Assembly (NCBI RefSeq): GCF_003722315.1 | Contig: NZ_CP033580.1 | Location: 1,053,001 to 1,117,000, forward strand | Direction of reading: 5' to 3' | Origin: Thermoanaerobacter ethanolicus JW 200 | GTDB taxonomy: Bacteria > Bacillota > Thermoanaerobacteria > Thermoanaerobacterales > Thermoanaerobacteraceae | Length of the DNA stretch: 64,000 bases | In this document: one piece after another, positions 27,954 to 37,455 of the stretch | Numbering within the stretch: the first letter of the stretch is position 1 | Layout of the letters: each line of letters begins with the position of its first letter | Translations under genes and position numbers: made by a program | The notes under the pieces: generated by a model | Told to the model about the DNA's origin: nothing | The model's database searches: none | The model's input: the letters and a program-made list of their open reading frames with translations, nothing else

Positions 27954-28433
27954 ATGAAAACAGCAATTTATCCAGGAAGTTTTGATCCAGTTACATATGG
28001 CCATATAGATATTATAAAAAGAGGAGCACTTTTATTTGACAAATTAATTGTCGCTGTACTTTTAAATCCAATCAAAAAGCCTTTATTTTCAATAGAAGAA
28101 AGAATTGAACTTTTAAAAGCTGTAACAAAAAATATTCCTAATGTCCAAATAGATTACTTTGATGACTTATTAGTAGATTATGCAAAAAAAGTAAGAGCTG
28201 GTGTTATAATAAGAGGTTTAAGGATGGTTTCTGACTTTGAGTATGAATTTCAAATGGCTTTAATTAATAAAAAATTAGATCCTTCAATTGAGACAGTTTT
28301 TTTAATGACAAATGAGCAATACAGTTATTTCAGTTCTAGTGCAGTAAAAGAAATTGCTCAGTTTAGAGGGGGTTTTTCTAAATTTGTGCCTGAAATAGTA
28401 GCTCAGAAGTTAAAGGAAAAGTTAAAGCTGTAA
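27954..28433 (+). CDS. coaD: Phosphopantetheine adenylyltransferase
   Basis: 159 residues: nucleotidyltransferase motif [19 protein letters not shown] (HxGH type, T/HxxH), [21 protein letters not shown] and [29 protein letters not shown]. Makes dephospho-CoA from 4'-phosphopantetheine and ATP, the penultimate step of CoA synthesis. Its position between hbd and thl is unusual: it puts a CoA-biosynthesis enzyme inside an operon that consumes and recycles acyl-CoAs. Confidence 0.95.
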   Translation: MKTAIYPGSFDPVTYGHIDIIKRGALLFDKLIVAVLLNPIKKPLFSIEERIELLKAVTKNIPNVQIDYFDDLLVDYAKKVRAGVIIRGLRMVSDFEYEFQMALINKKLDPSIETVFLMTNEQYSYFSSSAVKEIAQFRGGFSKFVPEIVAQKLKEKLKL

Positions 28434-28448
28434 GGAGGATTGATTTGT

Positions 28449-29627
28449 ATGAGAGAAGCAGTAATTGTAAGTGGTGCGAGAACTGCGATAGGAAAATTTG
28501 GAGGTAGTTTGGCCAGCATTCCGGTTGTAGACTTAGGAGCAATTGTCATAAAAGAAGCTTTAAAAAGGGCAAACATTGCTCCTGAACAAGTGGATGAGGT
28601 ACTTATGGGAAATGTTTTGCAAGCAGGATTAGGACAAAATCCCGCAAGGCAGTCGGCAGTGAAAGCAGGTATACCTGTTGAAGCAACCGCTGCGACGATA
28701 AATATGGTGTGTGGCTCAGGACTTAGAACTGTGACAATGGCAGCACAGGCTATTATGACAGGAGATGCAGAAATAGTTGTTGCTGGTGGAATGGAAAATA
28801 TGTCAAGAGCGCCATATCTTTTAAATGAAGCTCGATTTGGCTATAGAATGAACGATGGTAAAATAGTGGATTCTATGGTATACGACGGTTTAACCGATGT
28901 GTTTAATCAATATCTTATGGGTATAACAGCTGAAAATGTTGCTGAAAGATATGGAATTACAAGGGAAGAGCAAGACGAATTTGCGCTAAGAAGCCAAAAG
29001 CTTGCAGAAGCTGCGATTACATCAGGAAGGTTTAACGATGAAATTGTACCTGTTTTAATTCCTCAGAAAAAAGGCGATCCCATAGAATTTAAAACAGATG
29101 AACATTATAGACCTGGTACAACATTAGAGGCTCTTTCTAAATTAAAACCTGCTTTTAAACCGAATGGAACAGTTACAGCAGGAAATGCATCTGGCATAAA
29201 CGATGGAGCAGCTGCTGTGGTTGTTATGTCAAAAGACAAAGCAAAAGAGTTAGGAATTACTCCCCTTGCTACAATTAAGTCTTACGCTTATGCAGGGGTT
29301 GACCCAAGTGTTATGGGATTAGGTCCTATTTATTCTACAAGGAAGGCTCTTGATAAAGCAGGATTAAAAATTGAAGACATTGACCTCATAGAAGCTAATG
29401 AAGCTTTTGCAGCCCAAGCGTTAGCAGTTGCAAAAGAACTTAAATTTAACATGAATAAAGTAAATGTCAACGGTGGTGCAATAGCTTTAGGCCATCCTAT
29501 TGGTGCAAGCGGAGCTAGGATTTTAGTGACACTGCTTTATGAAATGAAGAAGAGAGGTTCCCATCTTGGGCTTGCGACACTTTGCATAGGCGGTGGTATG
29601 GGCATATCAATGATTATAGAAATGTAA
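28449..29627 (+). CDS. thl: Acetyl-CoA acetyltransferase (thiolase)
   Basis: 392 residues. Catalytic Cys in [18 protein letters not shown] (about residue 88), His in [20 protein letters not shown] and second Cys in [16 protein letters not shown], the complete thiolase II set. Condenses two acetyl-CoA to acetoacetyl-CoA or the reverse. ATG 28449 lies 10 bp after AGGAGG. Ends the C4 operon, which can turn acetyl-CoA into butyryl-CoA; kinase or transferase to finish butyrate is not in this operon but a buk lies at 44036. Confidence 0.95.
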   Translation: MREAVIVSGARTAIGKFGGSLASIPVVDLGAIVIKEALKRANIAPEQVDEVLMGNVLQAGLGQNPARQSAVKAGIPVEATAATINMVCGSGLRTVTMAAQAIMTGDAEIVVAGGMENMSRAPYLLNEARFGYRMNDGKIVDSMVYDGLTDVFNQYLMGITAENVAERYGITREEQDEFALRSQKLAEAAITSGRFNDEIVPVLIPQKKGDPIEFKTDEHYRPGTTLEALSKLKPAFKPNGTVTAGNASGINDGAAAVVVMSKDKAKELGITPLATIKSYAYAGVDPSVMGLGPIYSTRKALDKAGLKIEDIDLIEANEAFAAQALAVAKELKFNMNKVNVNGGAIALGHPIGASGARILVTLLYEMKKRGSHLGLATLCIGGGMGISMIIEM

Positions 29628-29640
29628 AGTAAATAGAGAA

Positions 29641-29672
29641 AATAATGGCCCTCGGTTTATGCCGGGGGTTAT
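29641..29672 (+). terminator. Probable terminator after thl
   Basis: GCCCTCGG-TTTATG-CCGGGGGT (29648-29669) with A/T flanks; G-U pairs are needed and the T-run is imperfect. Confidence 0.5.
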
Positions 29673-29764
29673 TGACTTTTAATAACGATTACAAATATAA
29701 TAAATATCAAAGGATGTCCTAAAATGATACATCCCTTCTTTTTAATATTAAGGGGAGAGAAAAG

Positions 29765-31171
29765 ATGGGTAAGAATGTTGGCAAGTCATTTTTGTTTAGT
29801 GAAAAAATGGAATTTTTATTTGAAAGTGTTTTTGACAAACTGCCAATTGCTTTTGATATACTTGATGCAGAAGGTAATATAAGAATGATGAATAAAACGT
29901 TTTTAGATTTTTTAGGCTTGGAAAAAGAAAAAGTTATTAACAGATACGTATTGGACGTTGATCGAAACTCGCGATTTCCTCTTGTTTTGAAAACAGGCCA
30001 GAACGAGATTGCCTATAGACATAAGTTTGCCAATGGAAAAGAAGCTATTGTGCATAGAATTGCGATAAAAGATGGCGACGAGGTTATTGGCGGTTTTGGA
30101 ATGATTTTGTTTGAGGATTTAAATGAACTTAGAAAACTCATAGAAAAAAACAGGCTTTTAGAGACTGAACTTAATCACTATAAAAAAACATTAAGAAAAA
30201 TTCGTGGTGCCAGGTATTCATGGGAGAATATTGTTGGAAAAAGTGATGCAATAATTGAGTGTAAGAAAAAAGCTATAAAAATGGCTAGTATGGATTCCAA
30301 TATTCTTATATATGGAGAAAGTGGGGTAGGGAAAGAACTTTTTGCTCAGGCAATCCACAATTCAAGTAGCAGAAGAGATTATCCCTTTGTAACTGTAAAT
30401 TGTGCTGCTATACCAGAGCAGTTAATGGAATCAGAGCTATTTGGTTATGAAGAAGGCGCTTTTACAGGAGCTCAAAAAGGCGGTAAAATAGGTAAGTTCG
30501 AGCTTGCAAATCATGGTACTATCTTTTTAGATGAAATAGGTGATATGCCGTATACAATGCAAGCAAAACTTTTAAGAGTGCTTCAAGAAGGAGAAATCGA
30601 AAGAGTAGGTGGCAAAGAACCTATTAGAGTTGATGTACGCGTAATATCAGCGACAAACAAAGACCTTACAAAACTTATTAAAGAAGGCAAATTTAGGAGT
30701 GATTTGTTTTACAGAATAAATGTATTAATGCTTAATGTTCCACCATTGCGTGAAAGAAAAGGAGATATTCCACTTTTGATAGATCATTTTTTGTACCTTT
30801 TGGCTCAGAATTCTGGAATATACAAAAAAGTTTCTAAGGAAGTGTATGATATTTTGGAGAAATATGATTGGCCAGGCAACATAAGGGAACTTAGAAATGC
30901 AGTTGAGCGAATGGTTGTCAATTCGGAAGGTGATACAATTAGGAAAACAGACATTCCTCTTTATATTCTAAACAAAGAGATACCCATAAGGAAGAATGGG
31001 TCGGGACTTCAGCAAATGCTTGAAGAATTTGAAGAGAAGATAATCCTTGAGACTTTAAAAGAGTGTAACTATAATAAATCACAAGCAGCAGAAATATTAA
31101 AAATACCAAGGTCAAGACTTTATCGGAAGCTAAAAAAGTTTAATATTCTCGAAGATAATGAAGTAAAATGA
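29765..31171 (+). CDS. Sigma-54-dependent transcriptional activator (PAS-AAA+-Fis)
   Basis: 468 residues. N-terminal PAS domain about residue 15-115 (FDKLPIAFDILDAEGNIRMMNKTFLDFLG), then a short coiled coil, then the AAA+ domain: Walker A GESGVGKE (184-191), GAFTGA (231-236; contacts sigma-54), Walker B LDEIGD (255-260), R-finger region ISATNKDLTKLIKEGKFRSDLFYRINV. C-terminal Fis-type helix-turn-helix, NYNKSQAAEILKIPRSRLYRKLKK. A consensus sigma-54 promoter begins 210 bp after its stop and reads into the transporter/acyl block, so it almost certainly activates it. The ligand of the PAS domain is unknown. Confidence 0.95.
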   Translation: MGKNVGKSFLFSEKMEFLFESVFDKLPIAFDILDAEGNIRMMNKTFLDFLGLEKEKVINRYVLDVDRNSRFPLVLKTGQNEIAYRHKFANGKEAIVHRIAIKDGDEVIGGFGMILFEDLNELRKLIEKNRLLETELNHYKKTLRKIRGARYSWENIVGKSDAIIECKKKAIKMASMDSNILIYGESGVGKELFAQAIHNSSSRRDYPFVTVNCAAIPEQLMESELFGYEEGAFTGAQKGGKIGKFELANHGTIFLDEIGDMPYTMQAKLLRVLQEGEIERVGGKEPIRVDVRVISATNKDLTKLIKEGKFRSDLFYRINVLMLNVPPLRERKGDIPLLIDHFLYLLAQNSGIYKKVSKEVYDILEKYDWPGNIRELRNAVERMVVNSEGDTIRKTDIPLYILNKEIPIRKNGSGLQQMLEEFEEKIILETLKECNYNKSQAAEILKIPRSRLYRKLKKFNILEDNEVK

Positions 31172-31201
31172 TACTGTGTAGCGAAAAGCTACAAATTTTG
31201 A

Positions 31202-31234
31202 AAACGCAGGAGACATATCTCTTGCGTTTTTTTG
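31202..31234 (+). terminator. Rho-independent terminator of the activator gene
   Basis: AAACGCAGGAGA-CATAT-CTCTTGCGTTT followed by a T-run (31202-31234). Confidence 0.88.
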
Positions 31235-31316
31235 TATTATTGTGAGACATTTATCAATAAAAAATTGTATTTTGTAATGTCTTTAAAAGCAACAAGAGAA
31301 CTTTTAATTTAAAGGG

Positions 31317-31337
31317 TGGACATTTAAAAAATCCACA
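31317..31337 (+). promoter_or_regulatory. Candidate upstream activator site
   Basis: GTGGACATTT-A-AAAAATCCAC: the arms GTGGA/TCCAC, with an AT centre, form a 21-bp partial dyad about 45 bp before the -24 element. A second, wider dyad AGACATT (31246-31252)/AATGTCT (31277-31283) lies further up. Either could be the enhancer for the Fis-domain activator. Confidence 0.4.
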
Positions 31338-31380
31338 TTTGACTGCTTATTTTCTAAAAATTTTTAAGCAAAATTAATAG

Positions 31381-31397
31381 TTGGCACTTTTTTTGCT
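31381..31397 (+). promoter_or_regulatory. Sigma-54 (-24/-12) promoter
   Basis: TTGGCAC-TTTTT-TTGCT: the invariant GG (31383-31384) and GC (31395-31396) are separated by exactly 10 bases, as required. It lies 40 bp before the first structural gene and next to a sigma-54 activator gene. Confidence 0.93.
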
Positions 31398-31436
31398 TTT
31401 ACTATTTAGAGAAAAACAACTGAAAGGAGTAGCATT

Positions 31437-31853
31437 ATGGGGAAAACGATTAATGAATTAAAAATTGGTGACAAAGACTATTTTGAGAAAACAATTACAG
31501 AAACAGATGTATATTTATATGCTGGGATTACAGGTGATTTTAATCCTGCCCATATTAATCAGGTAGCATCTGAAAAAACGATGTTTAAGGGAAGGATAGC
31601 TCACGGAATGTTGACAGCGGGGTTAATTTCTGCTGTTTTGGGTACTAAGTTACCAGGACCGGGAACTATTTATCTTGGTCAAGAATTGAAGTTTACAAAA
31701 CCTGTAAGGATTGGCGATACAATCAAAGCTGAGGTAGAAGTAGTAGAAATCATCCCTGAAAAAAATCGAGTTAAATTAAAAACAATATGTACAAATCAAA
31801 ATAACGAAGTTGTACTGGAGGGTATGGCGACAGTACTTGCACCAAAGGAGTAA
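31437..31853 (+). CDS. MaoC-like (R)-specific enoyl-CoA hydratase
   Basis: 138 residues, hot-dog fold. The hydratase motif is clear: YAGITGDFNPAHIN with catalytic Asp and His, followed by GRIAHGMLTAGLISAVLGTKLPGPGTIYLGQELKF. Such enzymes (PhaJ type) hydrate 2-enoyl-CoA to (R)-3-hydroxyacyl-CoA or the reverse. First gene after the sigma-54 promoter, GGAG SD nine bases before the ATG. In this operon it could handle the CoA ester of an imported unsaturated or hydroxy acid; that is inference. Confidence 0.88.
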   Translation: MGKTINELKIGDKDYFEKTITETDVYLYAGITGDFNPAHINQVASEKTMFKGRIAHGMLTAGLISAVLGTKLPGPGTIYLGQELKFTKPVRIGDTIKAEVEVVEIIPEKNRVKLKTICTNQNNEVVLEGMATVLAPKE

Positions 31854-31883
31854 GCAGAAATTATTGGAATGGGAGGTTAGTAC

Positions 31884-32750
31884 ATGTTATTGCAACAATT
31901 AATAAGCGGTTTTGCTACAGGTGGATTATATGCATTAGCAGCATTAGGTCTCGTATTGATATACAAAACTTCTGATGTAGTAAATTTCGCACAGGGCGAA
32001 ATGGCGATGTTTTCTACTTTTATTGCATATACAACTATGACATCCTATGGTATGTCTTATTGGGAAGCTTTTATATTGGCACTTTTGTTTGCGTCAGTTT
32101 TAGGATTTATCGTAGAAAGATTTTTCATAAGACCTATACAAAATGCTCCAGTTTTAAGTCTTTTAATTGTGACATTAGGTCTTATGATGATTGTAAATGG
32201 TATAGCAGGATGGGCATTTGGTTTTGAGACTCATAGTTTTCCAGCAATTGTCGGGGGGGAATTAAAAATTTTTGGTGCAGTGATATCAAAGTCAAATCTT
32301 TTGACATTAGTTATTACAGTATTTATAATGGGAATTTTGTTTTATATGTTGAAATATGCTCTTGCTGGAATTGCTATAAGGGCTACATCAGAAAATCCAA
32401 CTATTGCAAGGTTAATGGGTATTGCTGTTAATCATGTTTATTCTATTACTTGGGTTGTAAGTTCTATACTTGGTGCAATTGCAGGTATGTTCATAGCCCC
32501 AACTACATTTCTTGATGTAAATATGATGTCTTCTGTGTTGCTAAAGGCATTTACTGCTGCAGTTTTAGGAGGATTTACAACTTTTGTGGGGCCTGTAGTA
32601 GGAGGGTTAATACTTGGAGTGTTAGAAAACATTGCAAGTGGCTATATTTCTGCGCAACTGAGTTCGACATTTGCGTTTGCTCTTATAGTTATAATGCTAT
32701 GGATTAAGCCTACGGGACTTGTTGGCCAAAAAGTGGGAAAGAAGGTGTAA
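31884..32750 (+). CDS. livH: LIV-type ABC transporter permease LivH
   Basis: 288 residues, about eight membrane helices. LivH signatures: LISGFATGGLYALAALGLVLIYKTSDVVNFAQGEMAMF at the N-terminus and the cytoplasmic loop GIAIRATSENPTIARLMGI that meets the ATPase (EAA-like). One of two permeases of a hydrophobic amino acid/carboxylate transporter; paired with LivM three bases downstream. Confidence 0.94.
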   Translation: MLLQQLISGFATGGLYALAALGLVLIYKTSDVVNFAQGEMAMFSTFIAYTTMTSYGMSYWEAFILALLFASVLGFIVERFFIRPIQNAPVLSLLIVTLGLMMIVNGIAGWAFGFETHSFPAIVGGELKIFGAVISKSNLLTLVITVFIMGILFYMLKYALAGIAIRATSENPTIARLMGIAVNHVYSITWVVSSILGAIAGMFIAPTTFLDVNMMSSVLLKAFTAAVLGGFTTFVGPVVGGLILGVLENIASGYISAQLSSTFAFALIVIMLWIKPTGLVGQKVGKKV

Positions 32751-32752
32751 AA

Positions 32753-33748
32753 ATGAATGCAAAAAAATACATCTCATGGATAGTTCTAATTTTAATTGCT
32801 ACATTAATTCCACCTATATTAAATTTACCGGGTAGCCTTCAGTATCTTTTAGATTTGTCGCTTATATATGCAATTGTCGCAATAGGCCTTAATCTTCTAA
32901 TGGGTTATGCAGGACAGATATCCTTGGGACATGGTGCTTTTTTGGCTGTTGGTGCTTATACTTCAGCATATTTAACACTTACACTTCATGTGCCATTTTT
33001 TATAGCACTTATATTATCAGGTTTAATAACAGGTATTGTGGGGATTCTTTTAGGAATTCCTGCACTGAAGTTGGAAGGGAATTATTTAGCGATAGCTACT
33101 CTTGGATTTGGTGTAGCTGTAACACAAATTTTTGCTATATGGACAAGTTTTACTGGTGGTTTTTCAGGTATAAAACCATTGAAACCTGAATTATTTGGTT
33201 TTAAGTTTAATTCGTATCTAAGTTATTACTATATTATCTTAATTTTAACTATTGTTCTTGTAATATTGACTTGGAATATTATAAGGACAAAAGTGGGCAG
33301 AAGCCTAATGGCTATGAGAGACAGTGAAATTGCTGCAAAGGCAATGGGAATAAATGTTTCGTATTATAAAACATTAGCTTTTGGATTAAGCGCATTTTAT
33401 ACAGGAATTGCAGGAAGCCTTTATGCTCACCTGCTTGGTTTTATGACTCCTTATGATTATGCATTCAGCATAGGGATGTCTCTTAATTTTCTTGCAATGA
33501 TTGTTATAGGCGGGATAGGAACAATAAGTGGGTCCATAATTGGGGCAATAATTATGACGTGGATTCCACAGATTACCTCCAATTTACCCATAAAAAGTTT
33601 ATCGCAAATTATTACAGGTGCAATTATAATAGCCGTCGTAATCTTTTATCCAAACGGTATAGCATATGCGGGAGCTAGACTAAAAGATAAATTTGAGAGA
33701 TTATTTGCGAAGCACCAAGAAAAAATCGTAGTTAAGATAGAGAAGTGA
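32753..33748 (+). CDS. livM: LIV-type ABC transporter permease LivM
   Basis: 331 residues, about nine or ten helices. NLLMGYAGQISLGHGAFLAVGAYTSAYL and the loop GRSLMAMRDSEIAAKAMGINVSYYK are diagnostic for LivM. Second permease subunit, translationally coupled to livH (2-bp gap). Confidence 0.94.
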   Translation: MNAKKYISWIVLILIATLIPPILNLPGSLQYLLDLSLIYAIVAIGLNLLMGYAGQISLGHGAFLAVGAYTSAYLTLTLHVPFFIALILSGLITGIVGILLGIPALKLEGNYLAIATLGFGVAVTQIFAIWTSFTGGFSGIKPLKPELFGFKFNSYLSYYYIILILTIVLVILTWNIIRTKVGRSLMAMRDSEIAAKAMGINVSYYKTLAFGLSAFYTGIAGSLYAHLLGFMTPYDYAFSIGMSLNFLAMIVIGGIGTISGSIIGAIIMTWIPQITSNLPIKSLSQIITGAIIIAVVIFYPNGIAYAGARLKDKFERLFAKHQEKIVVKIEK

Positions 33749-33758
33749 GGGATAATGC

Positions 33759-34529
33759 ATGGAACATTTAATAGTTGACAATTTAACTATGGAATTTGGA
33801 GGTTTGAAAGCTGTTGATTCTCTCAGTTTTAGCGTTAAAAAGGGTGAAATCTATGGGCTTATAGGTCCTAATGGTGCTGGGAAAACAACTGTTTTTAATT
33901 GCGTATCAAGGTTTTACAATCCTACCTCCGGCAGAATTATTTTTGAGGGTAAGGAAATTACAAAGCTTAAACCTCATGAAATAATAAGAGCAGGGATATC
34001 TAGAACTTTTCAAAATGTAGAACTCTTTAAGCATATGACTGTATTAGAAAATTTGCTTGTTGGTCAAGTTGTATTTACAAGAGAGAACATATTATCCGCT
34101 GCTTTTATGCTCTCTTCTGTAAGAAAAGAAGAGAGAAGAATTAGGGAGGAAGCTATGGAAATACTTAAAATTCTCAATATAGAAGACAAAGCACATGAAT
34201 ATGCATCGGCACAACCTTATGGAATACAAAAGCTAGTAGAAATAGGAAGAGCACTTGTATCTCAACCACGACTAATCATGTTAGATGAACCTGCTGCAGG
34301 TATGAATCACAGTGAAACAGATGAATTAGCTGAATTAATATTAAAATTGCGAGATGAGCTTGGTATTACAATACTTTTAGTAGAACATGACATGTCTCTT
34401 GTCATGAATATATGTGAGAATATTTGTGTAATGAATTTTGGCAAAAAAATATGCGAAGGTACACCAGAAAAAGTAAAATCTGATCCTGCTGTCATCGAAG
34501 CATATCTGGGGGGTGAAGAGATTGCTTAG
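33759..34529 (+). CDS. livG: LIV-type ABC transporter ATPase LivG
   Basis: 256 residues. Walker A GPNGAGKTT, GISRTFQNVELFKHMTVLENLLVG, the degenerate signature SAQPYGIQKLVEIGRAL (LivG proteins have YG in place of the usual SGG), Walker B LIMLDEPAAGMN, and H-loop EHDMS. Energizes import together with LivF. Ends inside the livF initiation region. Confidence 0.93.
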   Translation: MEHLIVDNLTMEFGGLKAVDSLSFSVKKGEIYGLIGPNGAGKTTVFNCVSRFYNPTSGRIIFEGKEITKLKPHEIIRAGISRTFQNVELFKHMTVLENLLVGQVVFTRENILSAAFMLSSVRKEERRIREEAMEILKILNIEDKAHEYASAQPYGIQKLVEIGRALVSQPRLIMLDEPAAGMNHSETDELAELILKLRDELGITILLVEHDMSLVMNICENICVMNFGKKICEGTPEKVKSDPAVIEAYLGGEEIA

Positions 34530-35250
34530 CCTTATTGATATAGAATCTTCCTACGGATATGTTAAAGTGCTAAAAGGCATAACAATTGAAATAAAAGAAG
34601 GAGATATTGTTGCGATTTTAGGTGCTAATGGTGCAGGAAAAACCACAATACTTAGAACTATATCAGGGCTTTTAAAACCTGACCGTGGGAAAATAGAGTT
34701 TATGGGAGAAAGAATAGATGGCAAACCTCCCGAATTAATTGTATCTAAGGGTATTGTACAATCTCCTGAAGGAAGAGAAATTTTCCCTGGTTTATCCGTT
34801 TTAGAAAATTTAAAAATAGGTGCTTATACCAGAAAGGACAAAAATAATATTTCAAAAGACCTTGATAGGATTTATCATTATTTTCCACGGCTTAGAGAAA
34901 GACAAAATCAAATTGCTGGTACTTTAAGTGGTGGAGAGCAACAAATGCTCGCAATAGCAAGGGCATTGATGGCAAAGCCAAAATTGTTAATGCTTGATGA
35001 ACCTTCATTAGGACTTGCACCACGTGTAGTTAAGGAAATATTTGAAATTATTAAAGAAATTAATCAAGAAGGGGTAACAGTACTTTTAGTGGAGCAAAAT
35101 GCCAGACAGGCATTAGCAATAGCTAATTATGCTTATATTTTGCAAACTGGATTAGTAGTAATGGAAGGAAAAGCAGAAGATTTAAAAAATAATGAGGAGG
35201 TGAAAGCAACTTATCTTGGAGGTAAAAGCCCAGGGTCGAATGTAAATTAA
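34522..35250 (+). CDS. livF: LIV-type ABC transporter ATPase LivF
   Basis: About 242 residues. Walker A GANGAGKTT, IVQSPEGREIFPGLSVLENL, canonical signature LSGGEQQMLAIARAL, Walker B LLMLDEPSLGLAP and VEQNARQAL. TTG 34522 fits the SD GGGGGGTG (34508-34515) better than GTG 34513, which lies inside it; overlap with livG is 8 bp. Confidence 0.93.
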   Translation: MLSLIDIESSYGYVKVLKGITIEIKEGDIVAILGANGAGKTTILRTISGLLKPDRGKIEFMGERIDGKPPELIVSKGIVQSPEGREIFPGLSVLENLKIGAYTRKDKNNISKDLDRIYHYFPRLRERQNQIAGTLSGGEQQMLAIARALMAKPKLLMLDEPSLGLAPRVVKEIFEIIKEINQEGVTVLLVEQNARQALAIANYAYILQTGLVVMEGKAEDLKNNEEVKATYLGGKSPGSNVN

Positions 35251-35272
35251 AAATAATAAGAGGAGGATAATT

Positions 35273-36544
35273 ATGGGGAAAAAGTTTTTTAAAAAATTGT
35301 TTGTAATAGCATTTGCTTTAATATTTACATTAGGGATTATTTTAACAGGTTGTGGAAACAAAAATAATGAACAGCCAAGTACCCCGGCTTCACAAAAAGA
35401 ACAAACAAAAAAAGAACTGGCTCAAGGAGTGACAGATACAACAGTAAAAGTAGGTACAACACTGGCGTTGACAGGACCAGTAGCAGTAATTGGCACACCA
35501 ATGCTCCATGGTATGCAAGCTTATTTTAATTACATTAACGACCAGGGAGGAGTAAATGGCAGGAAAATAGAACTTATATACAAAGATGATCAATTTAACC
35601 CTGCTGTAACAGTACAAAAAACTCAGGAATTAGTTGAACAAGATAAAGTATTTGCTCTTGTAGGTACGCTTGGGACTCCAGGATTGCTTGCATCAATGGA
35701 TTATATCGTTCAAAAAGGAATTCCTGATGTATACCAGGGCTCAGGGTCAAGCAAGTTTGCAATTCCCTTCAAGAAAAATTATTTTCCTGCACAGCCTAAT
35801 TATACTACAGAAGGACATGTGCTAGCACAATATGCGGTTGATAATTTAAATGCGAAAAACATTGTAATAATTTATCAAAACGATGAACAAGGTACAGAAG
35901 GCCTAAATGCTATAAAAGAACAACTCGAAAAGCTGGGGAAATCTGACCTTTTGAAAGCTGCTGTTCCTTTTAACACAACTGATGTAGATTTTAGCACACC
36001 GGTATTAAAGGCAAAAGAAGCTAATGGAGATGTTGTAATACTTCTTGGTACCGCGAAACCTCTTGCAGGTATTGCTGTCAAGGCAAAAGAAATTGGGTAT
36101 AAGCCGCAATTTCTTGCCTCCTATGTGGTTTCTGACCTTACAATGTTTAAACTTGCAAAGGATGCATGGAATGGTGCAATAGTTGCAGGTTGGGCATATC
36201 CGATATATGAGAAGACAAAAGACGAGCCTAAAGTTAAGTTGTTCTACGATACAATGGCAAAATATTTCCCGAATGAAACACCTTCAGGATATCATGTAGC
36301 GGGTTGGATTGCAGCTCAAACCTTTGTTGAGGGATTAAAAAGGGCCGGTGATAATCTTACATGGGACGGTTTTATAAAAGCCATGGAGACATTTAGAGAT
36401 TGGAACGATGGACTTGCGTATAAACTTACCTATACAGAGACAGACCATAGTCCACAAAGGGCAATGTACTTTATGAAGGCTATATACAAAAACGAAAATG
36501 AATATACTTATGAGATAATTACCGATTACATTGAACCTAAGTGA
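35273..36544 (+). CDS. livK: LIV-type ABC transporter substrate-binding lipoprotein
   Basis: 423 residues. Lipoprotein signal peptide with lipobox LTGC (Cys at about residue 27) after KKLFVIAFALIFTLGIILTGCG, then a low-complexity linker and a Leu/Ile/Val-binding-type periplasmic-binding fold: VKVGTTLALTGPVAVIGTPMLHGMQAYFNYIN, GRKIELIYKDDQFNPAVTVQKTQELVEQDKVFALVGTLG. The family binds branched amino acids, aromatic acids, amides and other small carboxylates; specificity is unknown. The clear companion of enzymes downstream suggests the operon's substrate. Followed by a 36-bp perfect palindrome. Confidence 0.92.
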   Translation: MGKKFFKKLFVIAFALIFTLGIILTGCGNKNNEQPSTPASQKEQTKKELAQGVTDTTVKVGTTLALTGPVAVIGTPMLHGMQAYFNYINDQGGVNGRKIELIYKDDQFNPAVTVQKTQELVEQDKVFALVGTLGTPGLLASMDYIVQKGIPDVYQGSGSSKFAIPFKKNYFPAQPNYTTEGHVLAQYAVDNLNAKNIVIIYQNDEQGTEGLNAIKEQLEKLGKSDLLKAAVPFNTTDVDFSTPVLKAKEANGDVVILLGTAKPLAGIAVKAKEIGYKPQFLASYVVSDLTMFKLAKDAWNGAIVAGWAYPIYEKTKDEPKVKLFYDTMAKYFPNETPSGYHVAGWIAAQTFVEGLKRAGDNLTWDGFIKAMETFRDWNDGLAYKLTYTETDHSPQRAMYFMKAIYKNENEYTYEIITDYIEPK

Positions 36545-36556
36545 TACTTTTTAATA

Positions 36557-36592
36557 TTTTAGAAAGGGCTTTTTAAAAAGCCCTTTCTAAAA
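36557..36592 (+). repeat. 36-bp perfect palindrome after livK
   Basis: TTTTAGAAAGGGCTTTTT (36557-36574) followed by its exact reverse complement (36575-36592). No T-run follows on the plus strand beyond the arm, so it is more likely a 3' mRNA-stabilising hairpin or a partial terminator than a full stop of the operon. Confidence 0.7.
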
Positions 36593-36615
36593 ACCTCATG
36601 ATAGGAGGCTACCAA

Positions 36616-37455
36616 ATGGCAAAAGTCAGAGTTAATAATATTGAATTATACTATGAAATACACGGAAATGGTCAACCTCTTGTACTAATAGAAGGCCTTG
36701 GTTGTTCGAAATGGATGTGGTTTAAACAGATATATGAGTTAAAAAAGTATTTTAAGGTTATTGTTTTTGACTTGAGGGGTGTTGGTGATTCTGATAAACC
36801 TGATATGGAATATTCTATTAAGTTGTTCGCCGATGATACAGCGGCTCTGGTAACAGAACTTGGGTTTAAAAAAGTTCACATACTTGGGGTTTCTATGGGT
36901 GGTTATATAGCACAAGAACTTGCTTTGGAATACCCTGCTCTTGTTGATAGGTTGATACTATGTTCTACTCATTATGGAGGACCAAATATCGTGCCAATAC
37001 CACTGTCCACTCTTAGCATTATGTTAAATGGAACAGGTGCAGGTAATGCACTTGAAAATTTGCGAATTGCTATGTCTTTAAATTTTAGCGATGAATATCT
37101 TTCTACTCATAAAGATGAATTTGAACAGATTGTGAAATGGAAATTTGAAAAGCCGCAACCATTTTACGCTTACAAAAGACAATTTTACGCTGGATTAGCA
37201 TTTGATGAAGAATCAAGAGTTCATTTGATTAAATCTCCTACTTTAATAATGGCAGGTAAAGACGATAAAATCGTACCTTATGAAAATGCTCTTTTATTGC
37301 ATTCAAAAATTGAGGACTCAGAAGTTGAATTTTTTGATAATGCAGGACACATGTTTTTTATAGAAAAAGCAGAGGAAGTGAATCAAAAAATTGTAGAGTT
37401 TTTAACAAAACCTATAGGAGGAGATGAAAAATGGAAAGAAAGGATATTAACGTAG
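36616..37455 (+). CDS. Alpha/beta hydrolase, first of the operon
   Basis: 279 residues. Complete triad by pattern: Ser in GVSMGGYIAQELA, Asp in AGKDDKIVP, His in NAGHMFFIEKAEEV; oxyanion region LIEGLGCSKWMW (LIEG in place of the common HG). Typical of esterases, lactonases and C-C bond hydrolases; substrate unknown. ATG 36616 follows ATAGGAGGCTACC; its last 25 bases overlap the KAS III-like gene, which argues that the two act together. The same hydrolase + KAS III-like pair recurs at 41170/42083. Confidence 0.88.
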   Translation: MAKVRVNNIELYYEIHGNGQPLVLIEGLGCSKWMWFKQIYELKKYFKVIVFDLRGVGDSDKPDMEYSIKLFADDTAALVTELGFKKVHILGVSMGGYIAQELALEYPALVDRLILCSTHYGGPNIVPIPLSTLSIMLNGTGAGNALENLRIAMSLNFSDEYLSTHKDEFEQIVKWKFEKPQPFYAYKRQFYAGLAFDEESRVHLIKSPTLIMAGKDDKIVPYENALLLHSKIEDSEVEFFDNAGHMFFIEKAEEVNQKIVEFLTKPIGGDEKWKERILT

